DNA of 64,000 nt from Anaspis maculata. Its lineage: Eukaryota; Arthropoda; Insecta; Coleoptera; Scraptiidae. The notes under the pieces are model-generated. The model made no database searches and was not told where the DNA came from. It saw only the letters and a program-made list of their open reading frames with translations. The stretch lies in the NCBI GenBank assembly GCA_949128115.1, contig OX421968.1:2108001-2172000 (forward strand). Reading direction: 5' to 3'. A program made the translations under genes and the position numbers. Below are positions 11,895 through 22,681 of this stretch, one piece after another (position 1 is the first letter of the stretch; each line of letters opens with the position of its first letter).

Positions 11895-12225
11895 GGTGCG
11901 GAGTGGTTGACGACACTTTAATTGGGCTACATTTCTTTGAGGAACGGCTGACGGGGGAAGGCTATCTAAACTTCCTCCAAAATGTTTTGCCTATTTTCAA
12001 CAAAATGAGGCACCGCCTCATTTTTCATTAAACGTCAGAGAACACTTGTACGCAGAATACCCCCATGGCTGGATTGGTCGCGGGGGTCCCCATTCCTGGC
12101 TCTCAGATCTCCTGATCTCACAGTCCTAGATTACTATGTATGGGGCCGCATGGAAGATCTAGAGGTCTACAAGACGGAAATGAATACCAGGAAGGATTGT
12201 AGAGAAGAGATCATTGCAGCTGCTA
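11895..12225 (+). pseudogene. Broken mariner-type (DDE) transposase
   Basis: The plus-strand frames read WCGVVDDTLIGLHFFEERLT and GYLNFLQNVLPIFNKMRH. After a frame change comes DWSRGSPFLALRSPDLTVLD, then YYVWGRMEDLEVYKTE. This is the order of a mariner-like catalytic core (FFDE-like block, then W-x-x-RSPDLT-x-LD-YY-WG in place of the third acidic motif region). At least one frameshift and stops (after the RHRLIFH stretch) disable it. The C-terminal end is cut by the insertion at 12227 and resumes at about 13127. Confidence 0.75.
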
Positions 12226-12226
12226 T

Positions 12227-13126
12227 AGTAGGTTCACTTGTACTGTGACTCTAGTTGGCGGGGCAAATTTTCTACTTTAGCATTGTAGGCTTGCCGCCTT
12301 TTCACCTGGTGTGAAACTGACTTCTCTGGAAGTGAAGTTATATTTCTTATCAAATTGATATTAAAATCTTGGAAAACTGACCTGGTCATAAGTGGACGTG
12401 CGACTAGGGGGACGCAGAGCTGTGTTACCGTCATGTAGACACCAAAAGAGCACGGGGCGGCCGCAAACTAAGTCATCTTGACGGCGGCCCATTCAGGGTC
12501 GACAAAAACTCGTCCCGGGAAGCCCCAAAACGAAAGCAAATTGCAAATTGAAGGTACTTACATCAATTTCGGTCCAATACACAACTTTGAGCGGCTGGGT
12601 TTTTTGAAATTTGGTTCAATTTACTTTTTACACGTAAATTCTTTTGCCAATGACAGACTGCACGGCGATCCTTGTATCGCCCATAATTCTTCAGGGTTTG
12701 ACTTTTATTTTTGACTGGAAGAGGCGAAAGGGTTGATGATTGCATTGGGCCCCTTTTTTGGACGAAGGGCATTGTACAATCTTTAATTTGAAGCATCTAA
12801 AGTTGAACCGGCTTCAAGAGGTTAGGAATATTTTTCACAACTGTCAAATATCAAGGCTCTCTTGATTTATTTGTTCATTGGCGAAAATTAAAAACAAGTC
12901 GAAAAATTGTTACACTTTACCAATAAAATGAAAAAAAGCGTCAGACATCACGTCCCGCAAAAATGTTCCGGCTATCTGCAAAGGAAATACGCAAAAAATG
13001 TGTTTCAAAACTGGTCCGGCCAGAGCAGCCAACTGCAAAGTTTTGGGGATTTTCTATATTTCACATTTGGAAACTTAGAAACAAAATCTCACAGCCGACT
13101 AGAATCACGGTACAAGTGAACCTACT
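12227..13126. mobile_element. ~0.9-kb inverted-repeat element inserted in the mariner-type transposase
   Basis: The end AGTAGGTTCACTTGTACTGT is mirrored by ACGGTACAAGTGAACCTACT at the right. The uninterrupted sequence is visible in the other arm of the host element (GATCATTGCAG joined directly to TGAAACGTG near 9330), which shows that this block is an insertion. The internal 0.8 kb contains no recognisable protein, and its superfamily is unknown. Confidence 0.65.
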
Positions 13127-13804
13127 TTAATGAAACGCGGAACAATACACCAACCATTCGAAAAGCCACTAGACATTTAGTGACGAGATGTGGAAAATGC
13201 GTCGAAGTTGGGGGAGGGTATTTTGAAAACCATTTGTTAATAACATGTAATGTATTTATCACCTATTGTTAGGAGTTTTGATTTTTTTTAAATGTTGCTC
13301 GTTTCCTGTTTGAAAAGTAGTAATTGCGATGAATTATCTCAAATCATTCAGAAAATATCGCTATTAATATTTTCAATTTTTTTATTTTATTTTTTTTTAC
13401 TTACCCTACTGAGGTGTGCCGTTCGTATTGGATAGCTGATTCTGTAGCATTTTTTCTCAACTTTCCAAATACAATGACATTTTTTTAGGAATCCGATGCG
13501 AAAATCGCTTTTTTGCCCCAAGAATTTATGGGGGCCATTTTTTTTAGTCCGGCCCTGGATTTTTTCATGCCTTGTTGATCATTGTGATTGTTCGTGGTAA
13601 GAGACATTTCCTGTCAAATTTCATTCGATTCCATTCATTTGCTCCAAAGTTATGACCTATCAAAGTTTTGACCAAAATACATAAATCACCCTGTAACTTT
13701 GAAACGCAGGATCTTAGAAAAATTTCGAAGCCAGATCCGGATCCGCCTCAAAAAACTGGATCTATCCTTGAGCTATGTCGTATAAGTCATGAAACACCCT
13801 GTAT

Positions 13805-14860
13805 TACCGCCCCTATGACTTGCCGCCTGCCGTACTCGAATGCGCGCCGAAACGCACTGCACGCCTGCTAGGCCCGGCCCTGAATATACCTCCCTATCCC
13901 TATAATAAATCACATCCGCTCGAATCTATTCAAGCCAAGTCGAGAGCCATTCTTGTCGGGCCAACAGTACGACAACACGAAGAGCAGTCCAGTGTCGGCG
14001 ATTAGTAAAAAATAGAACCGAACGTGGCGAACGCTGCAACAGCTTATTCTTTCATTTCCTGGGACGACGCTGGTCACCCCAAGGTCAGACAAGACAACGT
14101 TACAGCTCATCGTTACAACCACTGATGCTATCGAGCAATTTCACTCCCATGTGTGGTTCTGCGTTAGTGGTGTGTTGTGATCTAGGCGCGAGAATAGAAG
14201 TTTCACTTCAATAACCGAAATTCGAAAATGTTTTTTCTTTCACCCAGTACATAACGGGCAAATCGTATAAAACCAGATGGATAGATTTGTTTCTTGTCTC
14301 AATGGAATGCCGAATTTGAAAGTCATAACTTGAAAACTAAGCTCAGAGGTTTTTTTTTTAGCAAACACATGCATTCAATGAAATTTTCAAAAAATGATTT
14401 TCCTCTGGGCAACGTCGCACCAAAACTTCAAAAATTTTATACTGCCGCATAAACCTATTTTAAAGGCTTATATGAATATGTCTTGTGATAAAATATAGGG
14501 TGTTCAATTTGAAAAAAAGAAGTTGACATGTACTTGACTTATGCATGCATGCATGCATTATGATCAATCTCTAATCAAAACTGGCGTTCAAGAACGATCC
14601 AAGCAGCAACATTCTGAAAGCCAGCCGACTTCCTAGCGGAGCCGTATGAATAATTTCGCTCCCAACTGTACATGCAAACTTTCAGCCCATGAAATAGGCA
14701 GAATGGATTCGGTAAAATTTCAGTGAAATAACCATTTCAATAGCTTGTTTATAATTAATTACAAAGTATCAATTCCTACGAAAATTATTACTTCTATTAC
14801 AAAAATAAACACAACATTTCAATTTGGGACTTTGGGACCTATTTTGTTGGTTTTTATTTT
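13805..14860. other. Unassigned spacer between two large repeats
   Basis: A GC-richer stretch (13805-14130) without a recognised frame is followed by an AT-rich part with a GCAT microsatellite (14541-14558) and a lone ATAGGGTGTTC word at 14496. I see nothing I can assign to a gene. Confidence 0.4.
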
Positions 14861-14861
14861 T

Positions 14862-16362
14862 AGCGCATTTTCCATCTTGATGAAAATCGCTATTGCAACC
14901 GCTTTGTCCGTCCGTCCGTCCGTCCGTCCGTTCCTCGAACTCCTCCCAAACTAGACGACCTAGCTTTCTAATTTTTTCGCTGTTACTAAGCTGCCACTCC
15001 CAAAGGAGGGCTAGGCTATATTGGATGTCAATATTGCGCCGCCAACATAGAGAAAACCGCCCCCGATAAACTTGAAATAACATAATATTGCACTTTCTAC
15101 CAGACCTGATGCTCTGGTGTTCTCATTTTTTGAATAATACATAGTTGCCTCTTATAAACGTAAGCCAAGAAACATTCCGTCTTCAATATGCGCCGCCGAC
15201 ATGAAAAAACTGCTAAAAACCGCCCCCAATCACTTTAAAATGAAAAACATAAACCCGAAGACATATCGATCTGATTCTTTCGGTATATAAATAGCTGACT
15301 AAAGATGGGAAAGGATAGGCTACCTTTGGTTAGTCGCCGCCCCCAGATTCCGCCCCCAAACGATAAAAAGTGCAACTTCCACAAATATTACTGATTGAGA
15401 TGTTCCCTTGAACATTTAGGAATTGCCAACTCAAATTGTGCAACATTTGCTCAGCCGAACGCTGCCGCTCCCACACGCCGCCCCCAAAGTAAGAGATGAA
15501 TGAAAAACATGAACCCGAAGACATAGCGATCTAAGTTTTTAGCTATATGGATAGCTGACTAAAAATGGAAAAGGATAGGCTACTTTTGATATGGCGCCGC
15601 CTCCAGCTTCCGCCCCCAAAAGAAAAAAAGTGCAACTTTCAACAATTTTCACTGATTTAGCTGATAATGTTACCTCGAACATTCAGAAACTCTTGACTCA
15701 AACTGTGCAAGAATTTCTTTGCCAAACTTTGCCGCTCCCACACGCCGCCCCCAAAGTGAGAGATAAATGTAAAACATGAACCTGAAGACATAGCGATCTA
15801 ATTCTTTCACTATATTGATAACTGACTGAAATTGGAAAAAGATAGGCCACTTTCAATTAGCCGCCGCCTCCAGCTGCCGCCTCCAAACAAAAAAAATGCA
15901 TTTTTCACAATTTTCACTGATTATCATATTTCTCTTACATTTAGAAACTCCCAACTCAAACTGTGCAACAGTTACTTTGCCGAATGCTGCCGCCCCCACA
16001 CGCTGCCCTCAAAGTAAGAGATAAATGGAAAACATAAACCCGAAGACATAGCGATCTAATTCTTCCGCTATATGGATAGCCGACTAAAAATGGGAAAGAA
16101 TAGACTACTGTTGATTAGTCGCCGCTCCCAGCTCCCGCCCTCGAACAAAAAAATATATTGATGAGTGAAAGAATTTTCATTCAAATCTATTTCATTGGCA
16201 AGTACCCCATTCTGATAACAAAATATCACAATGAGTTTCGAATTAAGAAAGTGGGCAAGGAATGGTGTTTCTCCTTCAACCTTTCTTTACGTTCACAATA
16301 TGCCTCTTCAAGAAAATGCGCTACTGAGACTCACGCACGTGAAGGCATACTCACTTGTTTCT
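14862..16362. mobile_element. GTCY/minisatellite element, copy 3, inverted (four core monomers)
   Basis: It starts with TTAGCGCATTTTCCATCTTG, then a GTCC run (about 14907-14931), TTCCTCGAACTCCTCCCAAA, the GC-rich unique part, and four core monomers (anchor GACATAGCGATCTAA and variants at about 15260, 15519, 15784 and 16043, spacing 259-265). It ends GAAAATGCGCTACTGAGACT, then CATACTCACTTG. It is the reverse complement of copy 1 apart from having two fewer monomers; the length difference (about 0.53 kb) equals two monomers. Confidence 0.75.
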
Positions 16363-16426
16363 TATTTTGTTGTGATAGGATAGCTACCTACTATCAGTGT
16401 AATTCTTGTCGTGATTTTTGTTTCAG

Positions 16427-16503
16427 TTTATCAAAAAGTGTGTCCAAACAAGCGTCCAAAATACATCATTACCACTTACACGCAGCAGTTTTCGACATTG
16501 ATG
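16427..16503 (+). other. Isolated exon-like segment
   Basis: A 77-base segment sits between a strong acceptor (GATTTTTGTTTCAG|) and a strong donor (ATG|GTGAGTAC). One frame across it reads YQKVCPNKRPKYIITTYTQQ and onward without a stop. No neighbouring exon is visible, so this may be one exon of a large gene or a chance match. It begins 65 bases beyond the end of a GTCY/minisatellite element. Confidence 0.15.
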
Positions 16504-16519
16504 GTGAGTACATCGTAAA

Positions 16520-17780
16520 CGTGTAAATACCTACATCGAAACTTGAAGTAATAATTCCTAAACTTGTTCCTGATGTCTAGCTTTTAGCTTTGTAGTATAT
16601 TTTTCATTATCTCACATTGCAAATGAAATAGCGGGTTCCTGAAAAAAGAGATAGAGAAATGGGCACGATGGTTTTCCGCGCAGTGTGCCTATACGAACTA
16701 GAGAGAGACGCTTAGTTCAGGAAGCTGAATTTCAGGTAGAGAAGAGAGTAGAATAACCGGCGCGACGGTTCTTGGCGCAGTGTGCCACTGCCATCACTGA
16801 TTAGAAAGAGACGATTAATTTAGGTACCATAGTATAGGTACCAAACCTGTACTATGGTAATCGAAATTTAAAAAAAAAACGATTTTTCTCTATTTTATGG
16901 TAAGGAAATTATTACATGATCTGTTGGTATTTGTTTTTTTTTTCAAGTGCTACGTGCGACATTATTTTCAATAACAAATGAACACCCTGAATAACCCTAA
17001 GATCCAGAGCTGATGCTTACTGTACAGGGGGTTATGAATCCGGAAATTTCGTCAGTCGATGAAGCATAGAACAAGAAAGGAATTTTCTTCATCAGAAAAC
17101 ATATTTGAAAAATTTGTGGTAAGGGATAAAGCCCTTCAAAGTTGAAATTGAAAAAAAAAACTTTTTCCGACACAACTTATGAACCGCTAGGCAAATTTTG
17201 CCCGAATTTCACATATGTAGTAGTAGTTTTCCAATACCTATAATTCGATGATATAACTTCTGTCAAAATAAGTCAGCGGCGTAGACACGGGGGGGGGGGA
17301 GAGGTTGCCTCCTTTTTCCTATCCGATTTTTCACGTCACTGCTTGTTTTGGAGTTTTTCAAATACATTTTAGATTACACGTTTCACTTAGAAGAAAAAGT
17401 ACTTCTACAAATTTCTGGCAGGAGGCACGATTTTCGAGATATTTGGGTTTGAAACTTTGAGAAACATCTCGAAAACATCACATTCGAAATTTAGATTTTC
17501 TTTCTCGGAAACTTGCTATTCCTCAGCCACATTGTAGTTATGTAGTTTATTAACTTGAAACACCCAGGAAAAAACCTATTTCAATTAAGAAAGCATGAGT
17601 TTTCTTGGATTTTAATTTTTAGGCCATGGGAAGTGGTGTTTCCACTCGTTTCGAGATGTTTTTCAAAGTTTCAAACCCAAATAAACTACGCAACGAAATT
17701 AATGTCGTGCTCCAAAATTTCACCCTTTTTCAAAACGAGAAAACTCCCGACTGGTTCAAACAATTTCAATTCTGTTGGAA
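16520..17780. other. Unassigned region with repeat fragments
   Basis: It contains a short GGTACCATAGTATAGGTACC mirror (about 16821-16860), a run of G at 17289, and another copy of the GAGATATTTGGGTTTGAAAC arm family with its inverted partner (17400-17690). I see no gene. Confidence 0.45.
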
Positions 17781-17820
17781 TCATTTGAGAGCTTGATCCT
17801 CTAGGTATAGATTCGTATCA

Positions 17821-18180
17821 ATAGGGTGATTGCATGAAATGCGTTCACCTGATCACCGACAGGCAGCGCAAGGATCGAGAGTTATGTTTTGACGTTTGTT
17901 AGCGAATTGCATTGGGGCACATAACAGGTGTAAGGTGTGAGGCATTGTTAGAATGATTAGAAATCACAAACTCGATCTCGTAAACGCCGAATAAACCAGT
18001 ATGTGAACAAAACACGTAAAAATGATGGTATTTAATTACTATTTATTGAAGTTAGCAGGTTAGTCCGGTTGACGTTGACTCCAACATGGATGAAACACTC
18101 CGACATGGATGAAACTTGACAGATGACAATGACACTATTGACATTTTGCCATAAACTCCCTCTACATGCAATCACCCTAT
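17821..18180. mobile_element. 360-bp MITE (TAGGGTGATTGCATG ends)
   Basis: ATAGGGTGATTGCATG is mirrored by CATGCAATCACCCTAT. The ends are TA-flanked and mariner-like. The interior is unrelated to the arms and has no transposase. Confidence 0.7.
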
Positions 18181-18185
18181 TCAGG

Positions 18186-18412
18186 CTACAGGGTGTTGAA
18201 GAAAGTAGTGCAACATTTTTGAAAGTTTTACACTCCAATCGATACCACCCTGCAAGTAAAATGGATCGAAAGATAAATCAAAAACCGTTTCGAAATATGA
18301 ACTTGAGCTACAAGCCTTTGATGTTAAAATAAAATAAAAGTTTTGCTTCAAATCAAATGGGAGTATGTAAAATTTTTAGAAATGTTGCACTACTTTCTTC
18401 AACACCCTGTAG
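18186..18412. mobile_element. 227-bp MITE (CTACAGGGTGTTGAAGAAAG ends)
   Basis: CTACAGGGTGTTGAAGAAAG and its exact reverse complement at the right end extend into arms with TAGTGCAACATTT. It is a compact mariner-type MITE, six bases from the previous one. Confidence 0.8.
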
Positions 18413-18484
18413 AAATTCAAGTTGACATCTATCGACTTTCGAATTGATACGATTCTATACCTAGAGGATCAAGCTCTCAAATGC

Positions 18485-19933
18485 TTGAACAAAATTGAAA
18501 TCGAAGTCTAAGAAATTAACAGAAATGCAAAATAACCAGTGGCTTAGAAACAAGATTGGAAAAAGGGGGCAACCCCCCAGCATCTACACCACTGGCAAAA
18601 TCGGTTTTTTATACCAACTTTGAAGGGATGTATCTCCCGTTTTTATCAATTTTTCAAGTAATTATGTTTTCTGGAGAAAGTCGCCTTCTTTTCCGATGCT
18701 TTGGCGACTGGCAAAGTTTCCGAGTTTAAAATCCGCTCACACACTCTGTATCTTCTTGGATTTGTTTATTTCGTGCATCAAGTGATTGGAGTTCCAAGTG
18801 CATGACAAAACCCAACAAAATCTCATTTTCTCTATAACAGTACATATTTCAGAGTCTAGGCATTAAGGTCAATTAATTGCCTATTAGTATCTACATATAG
18901 TTGGAAATTTCGTTAATTCTGCCAGAGGTGTTTACTCAGAAATAAATTCAACTTATGAATACCTAATAAGTAGGATCGAATGCTCACTAAGTATATATAC
19001 TACCTAACAAAACAGATAGAATGTTGTTCTTGTCCGCTTATCCAACGCCAAAGGAGTTTTTTTTTGTGAAATACAATATTACATTCGGAAAAATCTCGCC
19101 AAAGAATCGAACCTGGAACCACGGGTGCACAACCGTCCGTGTGACTCTGAGCCATGGGGCTGGCACAAAACGTTATTATGGTGTCACCAGAAAGGATCCA
19201 GTAGCCAGCAGGGCGCTACATACAATGACGCTACTTTGACACCATAAAGTTTTATTATAGACTTTCTCATACAGAGGCGGTTCCCTTTGCTCGCAGCTCG
19301 TGCGCAGGTCTTCCTATAGACCAGTTCGAGAAATATTCGCGCGTTTGTAGCCAAGTGGGGATGCGACCAGGCATCACGCTGGCCCATTCAAGTTACCCTG
19401 CGCCTCGAGTCCTTAGGTGTATGAGAAACCTTTAGGTAGGACATCCAAAGTGAACTTACTGTACCCGTATGCAGATGAGCAGATAGTAGTATACGAGGGT
19501 CGTCCCAAGTCAGTTGGCCAACCTAAAATTGAATGGTCAGAATTTATGGAATAGTCGAGGGAATAGTAGCTTTGAACAAGTCAATGATTCCGATGTTTAT
19601 TTCTTGAATGTAAATAAATATTGATCATTGATGGAAAAGTGTGCTCTACTTACTGCGTTTATTTTTTGTAAGAATTTTTCTTATACAGGGTGAATTGTAA
19701 GTATCGTACATATTTGCTTATTTACATGATTTCTTTATACTTATTTGTCGATAGCACAAGCACATGGGCTGAAAGAACGACTCTGATTATTCTTGTAATT
19801 TTATTTTAGTTTTAGCTAGTCATTTCTAACAAGATCTGTGACTTTTATTTTTGTAATTTGTAATGATACGATTTCGGCGTGGGCCAATTTCACGGGCTTG
19901 CAATAAAGCAGAACAAAAAATCTTGGATAGGTA
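18485..19933. other. Mostly unassigned; contains a possible tRNA-derived SINE
   Basis: I see no gene. A tRNA-like promoter unit on the minus strand (19055-19165) is listed separately. A lone ATACAGGGTGAATTG end lies at 19683. Confidence 0.45.
19055..19165 (-). mobile_element. Possible tRNA-derived SINE fragment
   Basis: On the minus strand ATGGCTCAGAGTCACACGG resembles a pol III A-box region, and CCAGGTTCGATTCTTTGG resembles a B box with its T-stem. A short A-run follows (plus-strand T-run at 19056-19064). It lacks a full cloverleaf, so it is not a functional tRNA gene. Confidence 0.35.
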
Positions 19934-21432
19934 TACACTGTGATTCATAAAACATGCTCACCCCCATTTTTCTTGAGAACCGTTTGAGGTATTGAGTCGC
20001 GGGAAAAACTGTTGAATTAACAATATGTATCTTTGTTTATTATTATTTTTCATATGCTAGCAGATTTTTCTCACAAAAACTTTCTGTACGGGGGCGCCTC
20101 AAAAATTTGTTAATTTTTTTTACACTGTACAATGTTGAGTGAGAGTGATACGTCATCTAAAAGGGCTTTAAAAGTTCAATGAAAATGTGCTAAAAGTTTC
20201 AAAATTTTTCAGCGGTTTTCATTTCATGATGAAAACAAAGACCTGGAAATACCTACACCTTTTTTTATTTCATTTCATTTATTTATAGTACCATCGAGAG
20301 ACCTCGTTGAAGGTAGTTTATATCTCGACACTATAAAATGAGAATCTATGGGTATTTTTTCAAACTGCAAACGGCATTCAATAGAACTTATCAAAACGGT
20401 AAGTATGGTGTATAACTCAATATGAAATAGTTATTTAAAAATTTAGAGGCAATTCAATTTTACCCATTAAAATTTTGATTTCGGAAGATCTCAAAATGAT
20501 AAAATAGCCATTGCATATTGAGTCAAACATCATACTGACATAGATTCTCATTTCAGACGTGAACACGTGTTTTCCGAGTTTTTTGTTTTCATCACTTGTG
20601 GCATATCACTTAATATTGTACAGTATAAAACAAATTACAAATGTTTGAGGCGCCCCCGTACAGAAAATGTTGGTGAAAAACCTCTGGTGGCATATGAAAT
20701 CAGACCTTGATGATATTGTTGATTCAACAGTTTTCCCTGCGACTCCGATATCTCACACGGTTCTCGAGAAAAATGGGGGTGAGCATTAGGGTGGGCCGAA
20801 AAAATAAAAATTTGCCAAATCGAAAAATAATAGTGCGGAAAACTTGTATTTGAGCTTTATAAGTATTCCTATGAAAATTTGAAAAAAATTAATTCAGGTC
20901 TTGGGGTGCCACAAAGCACTTGAAATTTAAAAAAATTGAAATTCTTTGAATTTTTTTTTTAAATCCAAGCATTTTTGTCAATTTTTTTTTGCCGAAGGTT
21001 TGTATTGGGTCTTTGACATTGTGTGTACAATTTTTTGTTTCAATTAGTCAAGTTTCTGATTTTTACATGACATTTTCTGAAATGAATGGATTTTTTTCAA
21101 CTACTAAAACTTTCTAATGTCCTGTAGAACCACAAATCTTGACTAATTGAAACAAAAAATTGTACACACAATGTCAAAGACCCAATACAAACCTTCGGCA
21201 AAAAAAATTGGAAAAAATGCTTGGATTTGAATAAAAAAAAATTCAAAGAATTTCAATTTTTTTAAATTTCAAGTGCTTTGTGGCACCCCAAGACCTAAAT
21301 TAATTTTTTTCAAATTTTCATAGGAATACTTATAAAGCTCAAATACAAGTTTTCCGCACTATTATTTTTCGATTTGGCAAATTTTAATTTTTTCGGCCCA
21401 CCCTAGTGAGCATGTTTTATGAGTGGGATATA
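19934..21432. mobile_element. Palindromic element split by a hAT-type MITE
   Basis: The arms share CATAAAACATGCTCACCCCC and GAGGCGCCCCCGTACAG (about 20090 and 20655). The right arm is interrupted at 20787 by a separate element, after which GTGAGCATGTTTTATGAGT resumes. There is no coding frame. Confidence 0.7.
20787..21405. mobile_element. 619-bp hAT-type palindromic MITE with 8-bp target duplication
   Basis: The ends are TAGGGTGGGCCGAAAAA and TTTTTCGGCCCACCCTA (with minor differences). GTGAGCAT flanks both sides (20779-20786 and 21406-21413). An 8-bp duplication fitting nTnnnnAn together with TAGGG-like ends points to the hAT superfamily. The arms run nearly to the centre (about 21095). There is no transposase. 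Confidence 0.8.
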
Positions 21433-21434
21433 TG

Positions 21435-22040
21435 TATACAGGGTGTTTCGGTGACCTTGCATAATATTTCGGGAGGTGATTCCTCTTGAGAAAATAAGTC
21501 GAAAAGTAGGTGTAACATTTTTCCCTGAAATGCTTCCTAAGGGAGTTACAGCCCCTCAAAGGTACGAAGTTGAACAAAGTTTTTAATTATTTGCTGAAAA
21601 ACTGTCAAAAGTAGGAACTTCAAATTTGGTATAGAGAAGTTTCTCAACAGTGCAAATGTACATGCAAAGTTCTGAACAAATCTAACCAGTGGCAGCGAAA
21701 TTAGTGAGGATTGGGATTATGTTGGAAATTATTCATGACACGTCCTTGTTTTTTCACTTTTACTTCAGAACTATGCATCCTACGCATTCCACGTAAAAAT
21801 GCAAGGGAAATAAAAGTTTTGGATTGAACCAATCTATCGATAACATCAAATTTAAAACTCTTACCTTTGACAGTTTTTGAGCAAATAATTGAAAACTTTG
21901 TTGCATTTTGTACTTTTGAGGAGCTGTAACTCCCTCAGGGAGCACTTGAGGAAAAAACTTTACTCCTACTTTTCGACTTATTATTTTGAGTGGAATCACC
22001 TCCCGAAGTATTATGCAAGGTCACTGAAACACCCTGTATA
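21435..22040. mobile_element. 606-bp mariner-type MITE (TATACAGGGTGTTTCGGTGA ends)
   Basis: The left end TATACAGGGTGTTTCGGTGA is mirrored by TCACTGAAACACCCTGTATA, and the arms include GGGAGGTGATTCC. The two edges carry TA. There is no coding frame. Confidence 0.8.
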
Positions 22041-22540
22041 ACCATTCAAGGCCTTCAAGAACCTTGGCTTGACATGGAAAATTCTATTTTGTTTTATGCC
22101 CTTGATTTTCGATGTTTAATGTCATCTTGATGTAAAGGAAATTTATGCCAAAACGTCTACCTGAACCAACCCTCAACTACACTGTGTTGCAAAATTGTCA
22201 TTGTGGATACTGCGTCGTCCGTTTGCTTACTGACCTGCTGCTACCCAAGCTGAACGAAAAAAGAGAGTTAATCTGCTCATTCTTAGGATAAAGATCAACG
22301 TGAATTTTTTATTTGATAGGTCAGTTATCTGGTACAGTGACAGCTGAAAAGATTGCACAATTCTACAAAATCAAAGAGCTGATTTTCATTGTTCGACGAT
22401 GCATTGACAATGAAAATGGTGCAATGTTTTCAGCCGTTACTGTACACTTACTTTGGGTGTCAACCGATCGAGACCCCTTGCTCTAGCCCATCCGGCGCAA
22501 GTGATATTGCATCTATCTGGTCTTAACACTTGAATTGTCA
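22041..22540. other. Unassigned spacer with a weak inverted repeat
   Basis: GTACAGTGACAGCTGAAAAG (22332) is loosely mirrored by TTTTCAGCCGTTACTGTAC (22426-22444). I see no gene. Confidence 0.4.
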
Positions 22541-22554
22541 TAGGTGACTGCGTT

Positions 22555-22603
22555 TTTCAGCGCATTTTCGTAAAAAAATGACGCTTATATGGCCGGTTTG
22601 TCC

Positions 22604-22634
<31 letters not shown>

Positions 22635-22647
22635 CCTCTGTCTGTCC

Positions 22648-22681
<34 letters not shown>

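Larger units (their letters stand above)
8642..13804. mobile_element. 5.2-kb long-TIR mariner-type transposon, invaded by two other elements
   Basis: The ends are TATACAGGGTGTTTCATGAC (8642) and GTCATGAAACACCCTGTATT (13804). The arms extend at least 8642-9480 against 12060-13804 once later insertions are removed. They share the ACAGGGTGATTTATGTAT subterminal word, CAGGGCCGGACTAAAAAAAA, and the CCCTCCCCCAACTTCGACGC segment. The right arm contains a mariner-type transposase relic (11895-12220) and the left arm contains its reverse complement. A TTAA-flanked piggyBac-type element (9775-11572) and a ~0.9-kb inverted-repeat element (12227-13126) are inserted inside. Confidence 0.75.
17784..18484. 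repeat. Outer inverted repeat carrying two MITEs
   Basis: GAGCTTGATCCTCTAGGTAT (left) is mirrored by ATACCTAGAGGATCAAGCTC (right). The interior holds the two MITEs at 17821-18180 and 18186-18412, so the outer arms are older. Confidence 0.65.

Noticed and set aside
16158..16526. 122-codon plus-strand frame
   Set aside because: Its first two thirds are the terminal part of a GTCY/minisatellite element; only the exon-like segment at 16427-16503 is kept, at low confidence.
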